A stretch of DNA of 64,000 bases from Linanthus parryae (taxonomy: Eukaryota; Streptophyta; Magnoliopsida; Ericales; Polemoniaceae): assembly GCA_023055425.1 (NCBI GenBank), contig JALGPY010000005.1:7899501-7963500 (forward strand), in the 5' to 3' direction. This document shows, piece after piece, positions 24,106 to 35,724 of the stretch (position 1 is the first letter of the stretch; each line of letters starts with the position of its first letter). Position numbers and translations under genes: made by a program. The notes below the pieces were generated by a model that was not told the origin of the DNA, ran no database searches, and saw only the letters and a program-made list of their open reading frames with translations.

Positions 24106-25134
24106 GCTCAGTTTACTGTGGGGTATTGTAGTTGCATATCTATGACACTGATGAAATAAATGTGAGAGAGAATGGATGTAACTTAAACCATATGATGCTC
24201 AAGAAAATACTTATATGTATGTGCCTTTACTTAAAAAGAAATGGAAAAGCTAAATATGTAAGTACACTCAGATGGTGAACCAAAAAACGCAAATAACTGA
24301 TCGGTATGGAACCTATTTATCACTTCGGTGGGACAGAAAACTCCTTTTACCCACAAGAACGATGGTCAGACAATAGAACTTCCCAATACAATAATTCCGA
24401 AGTTTGATCTGATGAAACATTGTGATTTTTTTTATTAGACTGGAAAGAGTAAGCACAGCTTAAGCATTATCGACTAACAATATGAGCAAGCCATTAAACC
24501 CTAACGTTTTGTTGGCTCCCGGAGCAATGTCAATTTGAAATTTGAATACAACCCACTAGAAAAGTGGATGATTGTAGGTTGATGCAGAGGGTCAAAACTT
24601 GCAGGTCACCCAATCTGTTGGTTCATGAAATTTTGCTTTTGTATTCACCAATAGAGGTTTAATCCAAATGTCTTCTTTGCGTTACAATCGATGAAATGAC
24701 AGTAACTTTTTCTAAAATGAACAAAGTTGGGAGGTTTAATCAAAGTTATTAGAACACACCAATCCATGGCTCGTAAATCACACCCAAACCAATAATTTAA
24801 ATGACAGCAAAGATATGTTGCTTGTTACTATTGAAATAAATGTGCCAGCTGGTTATTTACCCACCAGTCTTCCGGCATCATTACCATGGGCTACATTCTT
24901 GCTAAACACCTTCCCGTATAAATTATACAGATGCAGTGCTGAATAAAGAAATGTAAAGTTGGGATCTCTCTCTTTCTCTACGTCTTCAGATTTCGAGCCT
25001 TTATGGCTGCATTGCTTTGCTGATCTACAAGGTCAGTTTTACAACAAAATATTCCGTTTTGAAACTGGCCAGCTAATAACTATTTATAGAATCTGAGCCT
25101 AATTCCACCGGTCTTTTCCTCGTTCTCAACAAAG

Positions 25135-25500
25135 ATTGGATATCAGCAGATGAAAAATTAGCTCTCGTGTCAAACTGGTATAAGAATGAATGCTCAGACA
25201 ATGCCAGAGGATGTATATCTTCCCACAAGATACAAGGCCGAGGGCATCTCGAAGTACCTATTTCCAATATCATTCCAGTTATTAATCTATGACTAGGACA
25301 AGATCGAGGAAGGGTGGATTTGCCAAACATGATTAATCTATCACTAGAAAAATCATAGTAAAAGCTTCACAGGCATGTTTCAGGTTTGTTGAAAATGGTT
25401 TGCCTAGCATCGGATGCATACACATGTACACATAAATACTCTCTCATTCCTAAATCAGGTGATCAAACCATGGATTTGCCAAACATGGGTATGTCAAGAA
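25135..25500 (+). pseudogene. degenerate dioxygenase paralogue, unit 4 (exons 1 and 2 only)
   Basis: An exon 1 remnant (SNWYKN..., MPEDVYLPT, then frameshifted ISNIIPVINL with a TGA) followed by a rearranged piece that repeats GGATTTGCCAAACATG and CTATCACTAG, then an exon 2 start at 25459 with an extra A (ATCAAACCATGG). No exon 3 or 4 remnant follows before the array ends. Confidence 0.65.
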
Positions 25501-25559
25501 CACATAAATGAAAAATAAGCAAATCCTAATCCTCAAAAAGAAGCTCCAATGTAGACTAC

Positions 25560-25965
25560 AACATCACGTGGGAAGGAGCAAAATTACTAAACACAGGCTG
25601 TAACCAAGTCTATCCATTTTACAGCGTATGTAAGGAAGAAGGCATTTAATCAAACACTTGGTGGGCAAACTTCATCAACATTACTCAATGCCACTGAACC
25701 ATTGCCGATAAATGAAGGCTTAGAAGAAACGAGAGAGGGTGGACTTACTGTTGCAGAGAACTGGACGAATCGCGGTCTACGGAGAAGAATCGAAACCCAT
25801 TTAGGCTAACGCCGTGTCCGTCGCCGGGAGGAGCCGTACGCCGCCGTTGAAGCCGCTGTACGCCACGGCTAGGCGCTCCCAGTGTGGTTGGGCTAGACTT
25901 GGGCTAACGTTATGAAGCCCAAGCTCTTCTGGGCTTTCTCTAGTTCTCAATCGTATGGCCCCATT
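25560..25965. repeat. conserved array spacer, unit 4, at the right edge of the array
   Basis: Last copy of the array spacer (AACACTTGGTGGGC block at 25648, AAGCCCAAGCTCTTCTGG at 25915). Similarity to the array fades near 26140. Confidence 0.5.
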
Positions 25966-25982
25966 GGTCCTTTTTTTGAGAA

Positions 25983-26055
25983 ACTGTTTTTGTCGTCAAT
26001 CCGGAACCTAAAGCAGGGATTTCAAACGCTTCACCACTTGAACTACTACCCTAGC
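25983..26055 (-). repeat. tRNA-derived SINE-like fragment
   Basis: On the - strand: GTAGTTCAAGTGGTGAAGCG, then AATCCCTGC and GGTTCCGGATTGACGAC, matching the block at 34474 and 61215. Confidence 0.5.
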
Positions 26056-26433
26056 TGTCTCTACAGGTCCTTAAAATGTCTCAGATTCATTTTAGTTGCA
26101 GAAATTTGAGTTCCACCAAAACCCGCCTCGTTGTACCGCCCCGCACCCAACTTGTTTTTTATTTACTTTAAAAAAGACTATTTTATTGGTTACAGTTATG
26201 GAACCCCTCACTCAAAGCAAGTTATTTTTTTTTAAATGCATTCAACATTTTCATTCATCATAAACAATGAAATACAAGTTAATATTACACATCTCATAAT
26301 TCTGCCTACACAATTTGTCAATTTCTAAGAAAAACAAATTTGTAACTATCGCTTCAAACCAAGTTTGAGTCAAGAAGTCGGTAAAATCGGGTTAGTCCAA
26401 CTATAATTTTATATGTAGATATTATGTATTTTG
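26056..26433. other. stretch without a gene
   Basis: AT-rich, no gene seen. A sequence at 26100-26140 (AACCCGCCTCGTT) resembles 3222-3240 in unit 1. Confidence 0.5.
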
Positions 26434-26990
26434 CTATGGTGTGTGGTTTCTAGAATACGCGTTGCATGTCCACATCATTGGGTGGGTAATGTGCAAAAGA
26501 GATTCCGACGGGGAGACCTCCGTGTACACCGTATGTAGAGGATCAGAGATAGCACAGGAAGAGTTAGGTTGTGTGTAGGGAGAGAGTAAGGCAGTGCCCA
26601 GAACGGCCATGATCCGTTCTAGCTGTGCAGATTGAGCTTTGAGGGCTTTCGCCTGACCTTGGATGGTGGCGTCCAAGGACTCTAGCGTCGGTGCCTCACC
26701 GGGGGTCGTAGGAGTACGGCGGGTCTCCTCTCCCGAGGCAGCTTCGGTGGAAGGCGATCTGTTGCTAACATCATCCTCCTGAGACATGGTTGCTTTTGTT
26801 GGTAAGTTCACGTCGGGTTCACCAAAATGTGCACAAGAGATTCCGACGGGGAGACCTCCGTACACCGTATGTAGAGGATCAGAGATAGCGCAGGAAGAGT
26901 TGGGTTGTGTGTAGGGAGAGAGTAAGGCAGTGCCCAGAACGGCCATGATCCGTTCTAGCTGTGCAGATTGAGCTTTGAGGGCTTTTGGTG
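26434..26990 (-). mobile_element. LTR-retrotransposon leader/gag-start fragment with a direct repeat
   Basis: A - strand open frame of 170 residues contains MSQEDDVSNRSPSTEAASGE, then a helix-prone LESLDATIQGQAKALKAQ block, typical of the N-terminus of Ty3-type gag polyproteins (inference). Just before that ATG, TTTTGGTGAACCCGACGTG could be a primer-binding region. About 158 bp (26491-26653) is repeated at 26829-26987 with few differences, so the frame reads the MAVLGTALLSPYTQP block twice. No protease or polymerase nearby. Confidence 0.45.
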
Positions 26991-27398
26991 TGGACTTTTT
27001 CTATTTTAAGATGGTGTAAAAAAAAGTCCGTGACACAAAAGTTCAAGATAAAAGATGTATGATTTTGGTAAAAAAAAAGTTTGTGCTGTTAAAAAGTGAG
27101 TGATGTCATAGGGTGCATCATCAGAGTTTTGTGCGCCATACTCTATGCATTATCTGTTCATTGACTGCGTGATGCATACATTATGAGAGTTGACAGATAA
27201 ATCTCACACAGTTGATTTTGCTGACATCGCGCACCAATAGACATTACATACACAGTGGTTATGTATGAATTTTTATAGTGCATGTATCGCAATCTCATTG
27301 AACATATAATGCATGTATGGTGTTATCATGGGCAGAGGCATGCACCTCTAATTTTATAGATTGTTAATGAATAACATTTACGAAATATATTATCTTGC

Positions 27399-27914
27399 TG
27401 ATGCAGAAAGAATTTCGAAGGAATATCTGACAGCTTCAGAAAAGCAGTTTCGGTCAAAACGCAGAATTTAGAGGCAGAATTGAAGGATGTCGGATTTGGG
27501 CAAAGACATACATAATTTTGAGTGGAAACGACGTTCTAAATATAATCCGTGACTTGTCACAGGCACTGCCTTGATTTGGCCGAAATCGGATTTTTAAGAG
27601 GCCATATCAGCGTTTTTCTATTTTAGTAATATTTATTTCGCTAATTAGGAGGTCAAATTATTTTCGATTTGGGTTAATCTTTTTGATGAGTCTTTATTTT
27701 TTTAGAACTTTAGTTTATGATTGTTTTTGAGATTTTGCTATTTTTGACAAAATTATGTTTTTCAGTTATTTATACCTGGCTTGTGGGTAAATTTCGGTAA
27801 GACTTTGATATTGATTATTTCTGAATTCTAGAGAGCTTCGTGCCCTAGTTTCTTTGCCCTTTTTCATTGTTGATTCAGCTGTGATTCCTCGCTTGGTTGT
27901 TTAATCCGGCATCA
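27399..27914 (+). repeat. left LTR of the non-autonomous element
   Basis: 516 bp, TG...CA, similar throughout to 28686-29202. Both copies carry many substitutions relative to each other, so the insertion is not recent. Confidence 0.85.
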
Positions 27915-27962
27915 GTTTCGTATCAGAGCAAGTTCGGCGTGGGAGGAAGATCATCATCGACG

Positions 27963-28688
27963 ATGGCTCGTGGACGTGCTCGTGCTCGTGGGCATCCTCC
28001 GGCTGAAGAAGCACCCGAACGAAAATGTAACGTACAAGACGTTATGATGATACAAGATATGCAAAGGCAGATTGTGTACCTTACCCATAGTCTTGCGGTG
28101 CGGTATTTGCAACGACAAGTTGCAGATTTAACTCAACACTTAGCGGCACGGGAATTCAAGGATTGCAAGACCTTTGATCACGACTCGCAGCCCGCGTTCG
28201 AGATCCGCTACGATGGTGATTATGGTGGTCGAAACGAGCGTTATGGAGGAGCGAGTTTGAAGACTTATGTTCCAGATTCTTTGGGTATGTTACGAATCGA
28301 GCATATTTTCCGTGATGCAGTTTTTTACGAGCGAATTTCAAATTCATGTGAACGTGAGGTGGATTGGACAACACCTCCCGTTTACGATGACTATGGAGAC
28401 GAAGATGATGAATTTGTTGTTGAGAATTTTGAGCTCTATTCTGATATTCCGAATTTCTATGGGGTAAACTTGGATTCTTCTCAATTAATTTGTTCATCAA
28501 ATATGGTTATGAAAGATGAAGATGAGGATATTGATGACGACGAGGCAGTGAAACATAATTTAAACAATTTATTATTCTTTCCAATTAAGCTCCCATCTCT
28601 TTATTGTGATCCGTTTATGATAGAGTCATTCACTCAAGATCCTAAATTGCACTCGATGACGAGTTCTTTTGAAGAGGGGGGTGACTGA
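27963..28688 (+). CDS. gag/pol-end fusion ORF of the LTR element, 241 residues
   Basis: An unbroken frame from ATG 27963. It starts MARGRARARGHPP (basic N-terminus usual for Ty3-type gag), has a predicted coiled-coil at about residues 23-65 (LQRQVADLTQHLAAREF), an acidic middle (YDDYGDEDDEF, DEDEDIDDDE) and ends SSFEEGGD, the usual end of Pol in such elements because it is encoded by the polypurine tract. It thus looks like a gag start joined to a pol end by an in-frame internal deletion. The frame is also open upstream to 27897. Function unknown. Confidence 0.6.
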   Translation: MARGRARARGHPPAEEAPERKCNVQDVMMIQDMQRQIVYLTHSLAVRYLQRQVADLTQHLAAREFKDCKTFDHDSQPAFEIRYDGDYGGRNERYGGASLKTYVPDSLGMLRIEHIFRDAVFYERISNSCEREVDWTTPPVYDDYGDEDDEFVVENFELYSDIPNFYGVNLDSSQLICSSNMVMKDEDEDIDDDEAVKHNLNNLLFFPIKLPSLYCDPFMIESFTQDPKLHSMTSSFEEGGD

Positions 28689-29202
28689 TGCAGGAAGAAT
28701 TTCGAAGGAATATCTGAGAGCTTCACAAAAGCAGTTTCGGTCAAAACGCAGAATCAGAGGCAGAATTGAAGGATGTCGGATTTGGGCAAAGTCATACATA
28801 ATTTTGAGCGGAAACAACGTTCTAAAAATAACCCGTGATTTGTCACGGGCACTGCCTTGATTTGGCCAAAAATTGGCTTTTTTAGGGTCTAAATCAGCGT
28901 TTTTTCTATTTTAGTAATATTTATTTTGCTAATCAGGAGGTCAAATTATTTCCGATTTGGGTGAATCTTTTTTATGAGTCTTTATTTTGTTTAGGACTTT
29001 AATTTAGGATTGTTTTTGAGATTTTGCCATTTTTGGCAAAATTATATTTTTGAGCTATTTATACCCGGCTTGTGGGTAAATTTCGGTCAGACTTTGATAT
29101 TGATTATTTCTGAATTCTAGAGAGCTTCGTGCCCTAGTTTCTTTGCCTTTTTTTATTGTTGATTCCGCTGTGATTCCTTGTTTGGTTGTTTAACCCGCGT
29201 CA
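28686..29202 (+). repeat. right LTR of the non-autonomous element
   Basis: 517 bp counterpart of the left LTR, preceded by the polypurine tract. Confidence 0.85.
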
Positions 29203-30130
29203 CTTTCCCTCTCCCCTCCCTCTCAAAATTAATAACTATTAATTATGCCCTCTGTGTCAATTCTTATCCCGGCTGACTTGATTTATTAACTCCGCCACTG
29301 GGTGTCATAACACAAAAGTTCTAAATAATATGTAGAGTTGAGTTGTCCTCCGTTGGAAAAAACATAGGAACACTCAAAATTTCTGCTTCAAACATGTCTT
29401 CCTCTAAAGTCATTACAATATTTTGTATAGTAAGGCATTCAATTTTTCGCAGGGAAGACACTATAAAATTACGTCAATAAACAATTTCGGTTAAGTCCCA
29501 CTTAGCATTTTTCATATTTCGGTGAAATTTATCATCTATCGTTCTTTCTTTTTTTTTTTTTTTTGATTCATTGGATCTCTTGAAGGAAGACATTAGCTAC
29601 ATTTGATCAAAGATAGTACCACATAATCTTGTGTGTCATTTTTTTTTAGATTTGTATGTTAGTCGTATATTGAATTTGAACTCAAGACTTCATGCATGGA
29701 TTTTTTTTAGGGAAATATAAAACTGCACAAACTATACATTGGGGTTATAATATGGAACGATCCTACTCAAACTTCATGCAGGGACTTCTAAATGCTCCAT
29801 CACATGAGCTATTACTATAGTTTGTAAAATACGGGACAAAAATAAATCGTGGTACGGTACGTACGTGTATTATACAATTTTGTGTTAAAAATACGTTTAA
29901 TAAAAATTCGGCTTAAATATACGAGATTTGATTAATTCGAGTATTCTATACGTACGTGTATAATTCGTATATTAGTTATTCATTCGGAATTAAAATTACG
30001 GGTGCGTTTGTATTTTAGCATATATAATGAGTTATTTGTGTCCCACATTGTAATCTTTTCATATTTTTATCAAATATTTAAAAATATTTTGTACAACATG
30101 TACTCATTTGTTTTATCATTTTTATAAATA
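29203..30130. other. AT-rich intergenic stretch
   Basis: No gene seen. A possible decayed tRNA-like SINE piece lies at about 29755-29825. From 29835 to 30000 the motif TACGTACGTGTAT and TTCGAGTAT recur, resembling 31200-31340 on the other side of the Helitron. Confidence 0.45.
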
Positions 30131-30780
30131 CTAGCTAATTACTGTCCCCGTAGGGCATTGCATGCAATACCTAAGTAAATTAACAAAACAGAAATTTCAA
30201 GTGAAACCTCTACATGTAGTAACTCAACTAAATAAAGTTTTCAGTTAGAAAATAAAATTAAAAGACATAGACAATTACATACAAAGTTCGCCAAAATTAG
30301 AACTTACCATTTGTTTATTCCTTCCATCAACATAGACGGGAAGGACCTGCTAAAAGAATTGGGTCATATTATTTATCTAACCTGTGATTTCCCTTTTGAA
30401 TTGTGTATGCTATATAATATCCTTTTACTTACATTCCTTTTTCAAGATAATGATTGATTTTTGTAAGATGATGATTGATTTTGTTAAGAATATTTCTCTA
30501 ATCAATTGGCTAGTATTACTATAACGTAATACTGCACATTCCTCTTCAAAAGAGATAATTAAGGATGTATTGATGGATGAAATTAAGATGGGAATGTATT
30601 TATGGAATTTCTGTTTCATATTCAATGGCATTATCGTAGTTTAGTTTAGATTGATGGTTGATTATAAAATATATCAAGAGACAAAGAACGGCTGAGATTA
30701 AAAGTTGAGAAAATCAACGATTAGGATTGCCCAGTTGAATTCGTTTTGGCGGGGAACACCGTTCTATTTTATTATATAGA
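30131..30780 (-). mobile_element. non-autonomous Helitron, 650 bp
   Basis: On the - strand it begins TCTATATAATAAAATAG AACGG at 30780 and ends with a CCCTACGGGG hairpin followed 11 nt later by CTAG at 30134-30131. The next target base is T and the base before the start is A, as expected for Helitron insertion between A and T. The start matches the independent Helitron at 63583. No Rep/helicase coding. Confidence 0.8.
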
Positions 30781-31816
30781 TATTATTTACTCATAACTAA
30801 CACATTACTTATTTTACTTATGTAAAATAATATCAAACTATTTATGATCAAAACTTCTATAAAGAAAAGCTACAGCGCATTCCCTAATCTTAAGCCTTAA
30901 TTATTTTGAAAATTAATAGTATAACACATAAGACTCAAGAAGCATGCACATAGCTATTTCTTTTTTGAAATATGTACATAGCTATTTCAACTTAAACTTT
31001 TAGAGTTTTATAATAAATACTTATAAATCTATATACTAATTAATATTTATAATGAATAAAAGTACACTATTATTCTTTCCAAAAAAATATTTATAATAAA
31101 GAATAGTAAGAAAATATTTAACTATGTCTTCTAAAATTTTGGATGACAATTTATTCGCGGTAATTTTGTATGGAAGAAGTTTTATTCGGAAGTATTATAT
31201 GTTAAAACGTTAAATACGAGTATTAAAGTTTTTTGGTAAAAAATTCGAGTATTTTTCATTAGGTCCAGCAATAGTACAAAATACGGAAGAATTTTCATTT
31301 ATACGTACGGACGGGTATTCAACGGAAAAAATCGGAGTATTTTCTAACTAGGGCTATTACCCATTTGCATGTGCCATAATTGACGAGTCGGGATCCTCTG
31401 TATCATTTATGAGTATCCTTTCATGTATCCTTACTATGATTAGTATATTTTATATTTTTTATTCAATTTGATAGAATTTTGAAACAGTTAAGTTGAATTA
31501 AAAAATATGAAATATACCAATCATAGGAAGGATACATGGAATAATACACACAAGGGTAGAGGATCTTGGACTCATAATTGACACATGCAAAAATTATATT
31601 AATGGAGTTCCGAAATAAATCTCGCTCAATATAAATAAGAATCCAATTATTAGTACTATCATATCTAAACATGATTGATAAAGCAATGACAAACAATGAA
31701 GTCATATCTATAAAATACTAGTATCCCTTCTTTCGTTTTACTATTTTCCATTTATAGGGAAAAAATCTATCATAACATGGCAAAAAAAAATACTCTCATA
31801 AACATTTAAAATCTTC
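30781..31816. other. AT-rich intergenic stretch
   Basis: No gene seen; short runs of low-complexity AT sequence. Confidence 0.4.
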
Positions 31817-32024
31817 AAACTCGATTCACTCCAAAGAAATCTTCAAACTCGATAAAATCCTTTTTATGGTCGGTAAAACTCGATAAAATCTCTAAAAATT
31901 CTGGATGATTTCCATAATCACCCATTATTTTTGGTGGAAAAACTCGATAAAATCTTGAAAAATTGACGATTCCCATATTTAACCATTTTTAAGGGTTTTG
32001 TGGTTTGAAAAACTCGATAAAATC
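31817..32024. repeat. AACTCGATAAAATC repeats upstream of the UGT gene
   Basis: AACTCGATAAAATC is repeated exactly at about 31846, 31877, 31941 and 32011, with a related AACTCGATTCAC at 31818. Spacing is irregular (31, 64, 70 bp). The copies end about 175 bp before the UGT ATG. Confidence 0.8.
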
Positions 32025-32122
32025 TTGAGAAAATGGTATTATTTTCGTAATCACCCCTCTTAATTGATAGTGAATAATATTTTCCAATATCCTTATTGCC
32101 ATTCAACCACCTTCTCTATAAC

Positions 32123-32130
32123 TATATAAT
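32123..32130 (+). promoter_or_regulatory. TATA box of the UGT gene
   Basis: TATATAAT, 69 bp before the start codon. Confidence 0.5.
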
Positions 32131-32198
32131 TAACCGAACACCACCTTCATTTTATCCTACTACATTCCCTAGATTGTTAGAGCAAAACCAGAGAGAGG

Positions 32199-33569
32199 AT
32201 GGAGATGAATCCAACACATAGCACCACCATCAATGTCCTCATGTTCCCGTGGTTAGCCCATGGCCATATCTCACCCTTCCTAGAGCTAGCCAAGAAGCTC
32301 TCTGCAAGAAACTTCAAGACCTACCTCTGTTCAACCCCCATCAACCTCACTTCCATCAAGCACAAAATCACCGAAAAATACGCTTCCTCCATAGAACTAG
32401 TTGAACTCCATGTCCCTTCATTGCTTGATCTCCCTCCCCATTGTCACACCACCAAGAACCTCCCTTCCCATCTCATGGGAACCTTAAAAGAAGCCTTTGA
32501 TTTGTCCGAGCCAAGTTTCGCGCAAATCCTCAAAACCCTCAAGCCCGACATCCTCGTATACGATTTCCTACAACCTTGGGCTCCAACCATAGCTACTTCA
32601 CTAGGAATCCCTTGTGTCAACTTCATCACTAGCAGTGGAACCATGACTACCTTCATGAACCATCTCTACAAGGACCCTTCTGTTGACTTCCCCTTTGAGA
32701 AATCCATCTTTTTCCGCGAGCACGACAGGGTTGACATCTCCCACTTGCACGTACCGCCTCCTCGGAACCTTCCGAAGGACAAGTTCCGGAACTTCGAGTG
32801 CATAGAGATGTCGAATGACATTGTCTTGATCAAGTCCTTCAAGGAGGTTGAGGGAAAGTACATTGACTACCTCACTGGCTTGGTGGGCAAGAAAGTGTTG
32901 CCTGTCCCACTAGTCCAAGACTTCAATGTCAAGGAAGAGGAAGGTGAGAATAAGTTCATAGATTGGCTTGACAAGAAGGAGAAATCATCCACTGTTTTTG
33001 TTTCTTTTGGGACTGAGTACTTCTTGTCTGGTGATGAGATTGTGGAGATTGCTCTAGGGTTGGAGCAAAGTGGGGTGAATTTCATATGGGTGTTGAAGTT
33101 CCCAATGGGGTCAGACCAAACCCTAGAGAAGGCACTGCCCCTAGGGTTTCTTGAAAGGGTTGGAGAGAGGGGGATGGTCAGTGAAGGGTGGGTCCCACAG
33201 GTTAAGATCTTGCAGCATGAGAGCATTGGAGGGTTTGTGAGTCACTGTGGCTGGAGTTCAGTGATGGAAAGCATGAAGATTGGTGTTCCAATAATAGCAA
33301 TACCAATGCACATTGACCAGCCAGTGAATGCTAGGCTTGTGGAGGAGGTTGGTGTTGGTGTGGAGGTAGTGAGGGGCAAAAATGGGTATTACAGAGATGA
33401 GGTTGAAAGGGTGGTTAGGGAGGTGGTTTATGGTAAAGCTGGTCTGAAGAAAGCAATAGAGTTGAGTGAAACCCTAAACATGAAAGGAGAGGAGGACATT
33501 GATGTGGTTGTGGAAGAGTTGGTGAAGCTCTACATGAAGAATAAGAAGAAGATTCAAGCTCATGAGTAG
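32199..33569 (+). CDS. UDP-glycosyltransferase (family 1, UGT91/94-like), single exon
   Basis: Transfers a sugar from a UDP-sugar to a small acceptor in the cytosol; members of the UGT91/94 group mostly add a second sugar to a glycoside (family knowledge). 456 residues, a normal length. Catalytic His21 in LAHGHISPF with candidate partner Asp122 in ILVYD. The C-terminal PSPG box is exactly 44 residues (Trp331 to Gln374) with HCGW and ending HIDQ; the final Gln is commonly linked to UDP-glucose use. The N-terminal acceptor half is complete, with no lesions. An ATG two codons later (32205) is an equally possible start. The nearest genes are dioxygenase copy 4 (8 kb left) and the cis-prenyltransferase (6 kb right). 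Confidence 0.93.
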   Translation: MEMNPTHSTTINVLMFPWLAHGHISPFLELAKKLSARNFKTYLCSTPINLTSIKHKITEKYASSIELVELHVPSLLDLPPHCHTTKNLPSHLMGTLKEAFDLSEPSFAQILKTLKPDILVYDFLQPWAPTIATSLGIPCVNFITSSGTMTTFMNHLYKDPSVDFPFEKSIFFREHDRVDISHLHVPPPRNLPKDKFRNFECIEMSNDIVLIKSFKEVEGKYIDYLTGLVGKKVLPVPLVQDFNVKEEEGENKFIDWLDKKEKSSTVFVSFGTEYFLSGDEIVEIALGLEQSGVNFIWVLKFPMGSDQTLEKALPLGFLERVGERGMVSEGWVPQVKILQHESIGGFVSHCGWSSVMESMKIGVPIIAIPMHIDQPVNARLVEEVGVGVEVVRGKNGYYRDEVERVVREVVYGKAGLKKAIELSETLNMKGEEDIDVVVEELVKLYMKNKKKIQAHE

Positions 33570-35080
33570 GGCTTTTTAAGTAGTAGTTTTGGTTTTTGTC
33601 TTTTTTATGAGTTGAGTTCTTAGGTTTTGGAGATTGAGGAAAACAATGTCATCTCCAAATAGTTAGTTTCATATTTTCTTCCAATTTCCTCTTAATTCCT
33701 ATTATTGTTAATTAAGAGATGATTTGAGATGTTCACGGTTATTGATTTTGCTGATATTTTCCTGTCATATGTTTATGCCATTTATATTCTTTTTGTATCG
33801 AATTGGGGTGTCAATAGAACATTTTGAGTATGATACGTCAGTATTGCCTTACCCTCGCCATGGTATTGTATTAAATCATTTTTCAGTATATTGTTAAAGA
33901 TCAATGTGAATCATATCTTCTCGGTTATAGCATGAAACTGACTCAGCGTGTCAAGTTTGAAATTATTCCAATTACTTATAAAAGTATACTCGGATCTTGC
34001 TAATGTGAAAGGGATGATATTAGTAATTTACAATTGCAACTCATGATACCAAACAAATCTGGTTTTCAGTTCAATTTAATTTTCACCCAAATATTTTTTA
34101 GCCAATTCTTTAGATTTCTGGTTGATATCAAACTATGCCTAAATTATTGAGCTCATGTAAATTACTATAATAATTTTTCTTTCTTTATAATAAGTGAGGA
34201 TCTGATGGGAACCCGATGGGCATAGGAGATGAAACAGGAAGGGCATGGTATCGACCTACAGAGGGATGGGAAAGGTATAAGATTTATTTTCCTAAGCGGA
34301 TATAGGATTATTAGGAATTGACATATTTGCCCTACACCCTCCTCATTGTGTTCCCAAAGCGGAATCATAGTATGGCACGACATTTCCCATCCTAATTTAG
34401 AAAAATTACAGTAACACTTTTATATTATTTTAGGGAATCTAATTAAAACTTTTTTTTAAATAAAATATTTCTCGTCAACCGGGTTTAAAACTCGGGATCT
34501 GCAGGGACTTTTAACACTCTACCACTTCATCTACCATTTTTTTTTTGAGAAGTACCACTCTTTTTAATAATATACTTGGTAAAATTTAAAAAATACCTGA
34601 CATTCAATTGTTTTATTTTTTATTTTTTGCAAAAGACATTCATTTAAAATTTACCACTTTTTCCAAGCTCTTTCTCCCTAACTTGACTTGTATCACTATT
34701 CACGGGATCACTTTAACCCGATAACTTAGATAGTAAAATGGTACAATTTTTTGATAATATTTTTATGGTGTTGTAAAGCAAAAGTTGTTCTATATAACAG
34801 CAAAAAAATATCAAAAAATTGAATTATTTTACTATCCAAATTATCCGGTCAAAGTGATTCAAATAGGAGTTAAAAAAAATAACTTTTTTAGGATCGAGTT
34901 AAAAAAATAACTTGGGGGAGAAGAAGCTGGATGGAATGGTAAGATAGTGTCCTCCAAAAAAAAATTTAAGATAGTGACCCACAAAACGTGATATTCGTGG
35001 ATAGTGGAGGGGTCTATGATTGTAATTAGGCCAAAGTTGCAGTTTTGACTGTTTTTCATCAGTAAAGTGACGCTTGACTA
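33570..35080. other. intergenic stretch between UGT and cis-prenyltransferase region
   Basis: Includes the UGT 3' region (AT-rich, AATTCCTATTATTG near 33695). No other gene seen apart from the SINE-like piece annotated at 34474. Confidence 0.5.
34474..34545 (-). repeat. tRNA-derived SINE-like fragment
   Basis: On the - strand: TAGATGAAGTGGTAGAGTG, AAAAGTCCCTGCAGATC, then GAGTTTTAAACCCGGTTGAC. Confidence 0.5.
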
Positions 35081-35084
35081 CTTC

Positions 35085-35190
35085 TCTTCTCTGCCTCTCC
35101 CCCATCGGTTTCTCCTATAATCCGAAGAGCAACCGGTGGATTCAGATCGACGGCGCACCGGATTTGTCGCACCCAGTCTCGGATTCCGAG
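35085..35190 (+). other. possible 5' noncoding exon of the cis-prenyltransferase gene
   Basis: A locally GC-rich leader-like segment (CT-rich start at 35085, then CCGAAGAGCAACCGGTGG...) ends GATTCCGAG before a good donor GTATCT at 35191. The next coding sequence on the strand is the cis-prenyltransferase, preceded by an acceptor CATGCACAG at 39605-39613. If joined, the leader intron is 4.4 kb and holds a MITE and a hAT-like element. Inference only; it could be the first exon of an unrelated noncoding transcript. Confidence 0.35.
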
Positions 35191-35724
35191 GTATCTATCT
35201 ATCCAATGTCTCCTCCTTCTTCCTAGTATTCTTTCTTTGACTTCTCCAATCTATACAATTGTCTGCGCGTTGACTCTTTTTGTGATCTGGTTCCTGTATA
35301 ATATCTCTTCAAATTGCTTCAAATCTTACTTCAAATGTGACTGATTTACTTTGTGTTTTTCTTGTAAAAAGTTAAATCTTTTTCACTGCTAGTAGCATTT
35401 TGTTTCTGGGTCATCAATTCTTGGATCCGGGTCAATGTGCATCAACAACAGATCAAGATTCGATGTTTCCCTGTTTATGTGATGAAACCCACATAGGGTT
35501 TAAGTTATGGTTGTGCTTATTGATGTTAATTTACCCATTGTTTCTGTCCCATTCAGATGGATGTGATTCACTAGAACATACACAATTGTATGTGTTGTGC
35601 TTGTTTTTTGCTGATTTGGAAACTAATAATCTATGCAAGTTCTCTACTTGAAGGCCTATTTGTGTACTAGTGCATATCCCATGCCCGTGGTCACGACCAC
35701 GACAAAAGTATGACAATTCCCTTA

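Larger units (their letters stand above)
27399..29202 (+). mobile_element. non-autonomous Ty3-like LTR retroelement (1.8 kb)
   Basis: Two direct repeats, 27399-27914 and 28686-29202, start TGATGCAG and end TCA, enclosing 771 bp. Just inside the left repeat GTATCAGAGC (27919-27928) matches the usual initiator-Met-tRNA primer site of plant elements, with a changed first part. Just before the right repeat GAAGAGGGGGGTGAC is the polypurine tract. Flanks CTTGC and CTTTC may be a decayed 5 bp target duplication. No reverse transcriptase or integrase, so it depends on a relative for movement. Confidence 0.88.

Noticed and set aside
31335..31360. Third Helitron end (CCTAGTTAG on the - strand)
   Set aside because: No proper hairpin before CTAG and no matching 5' terminus found.
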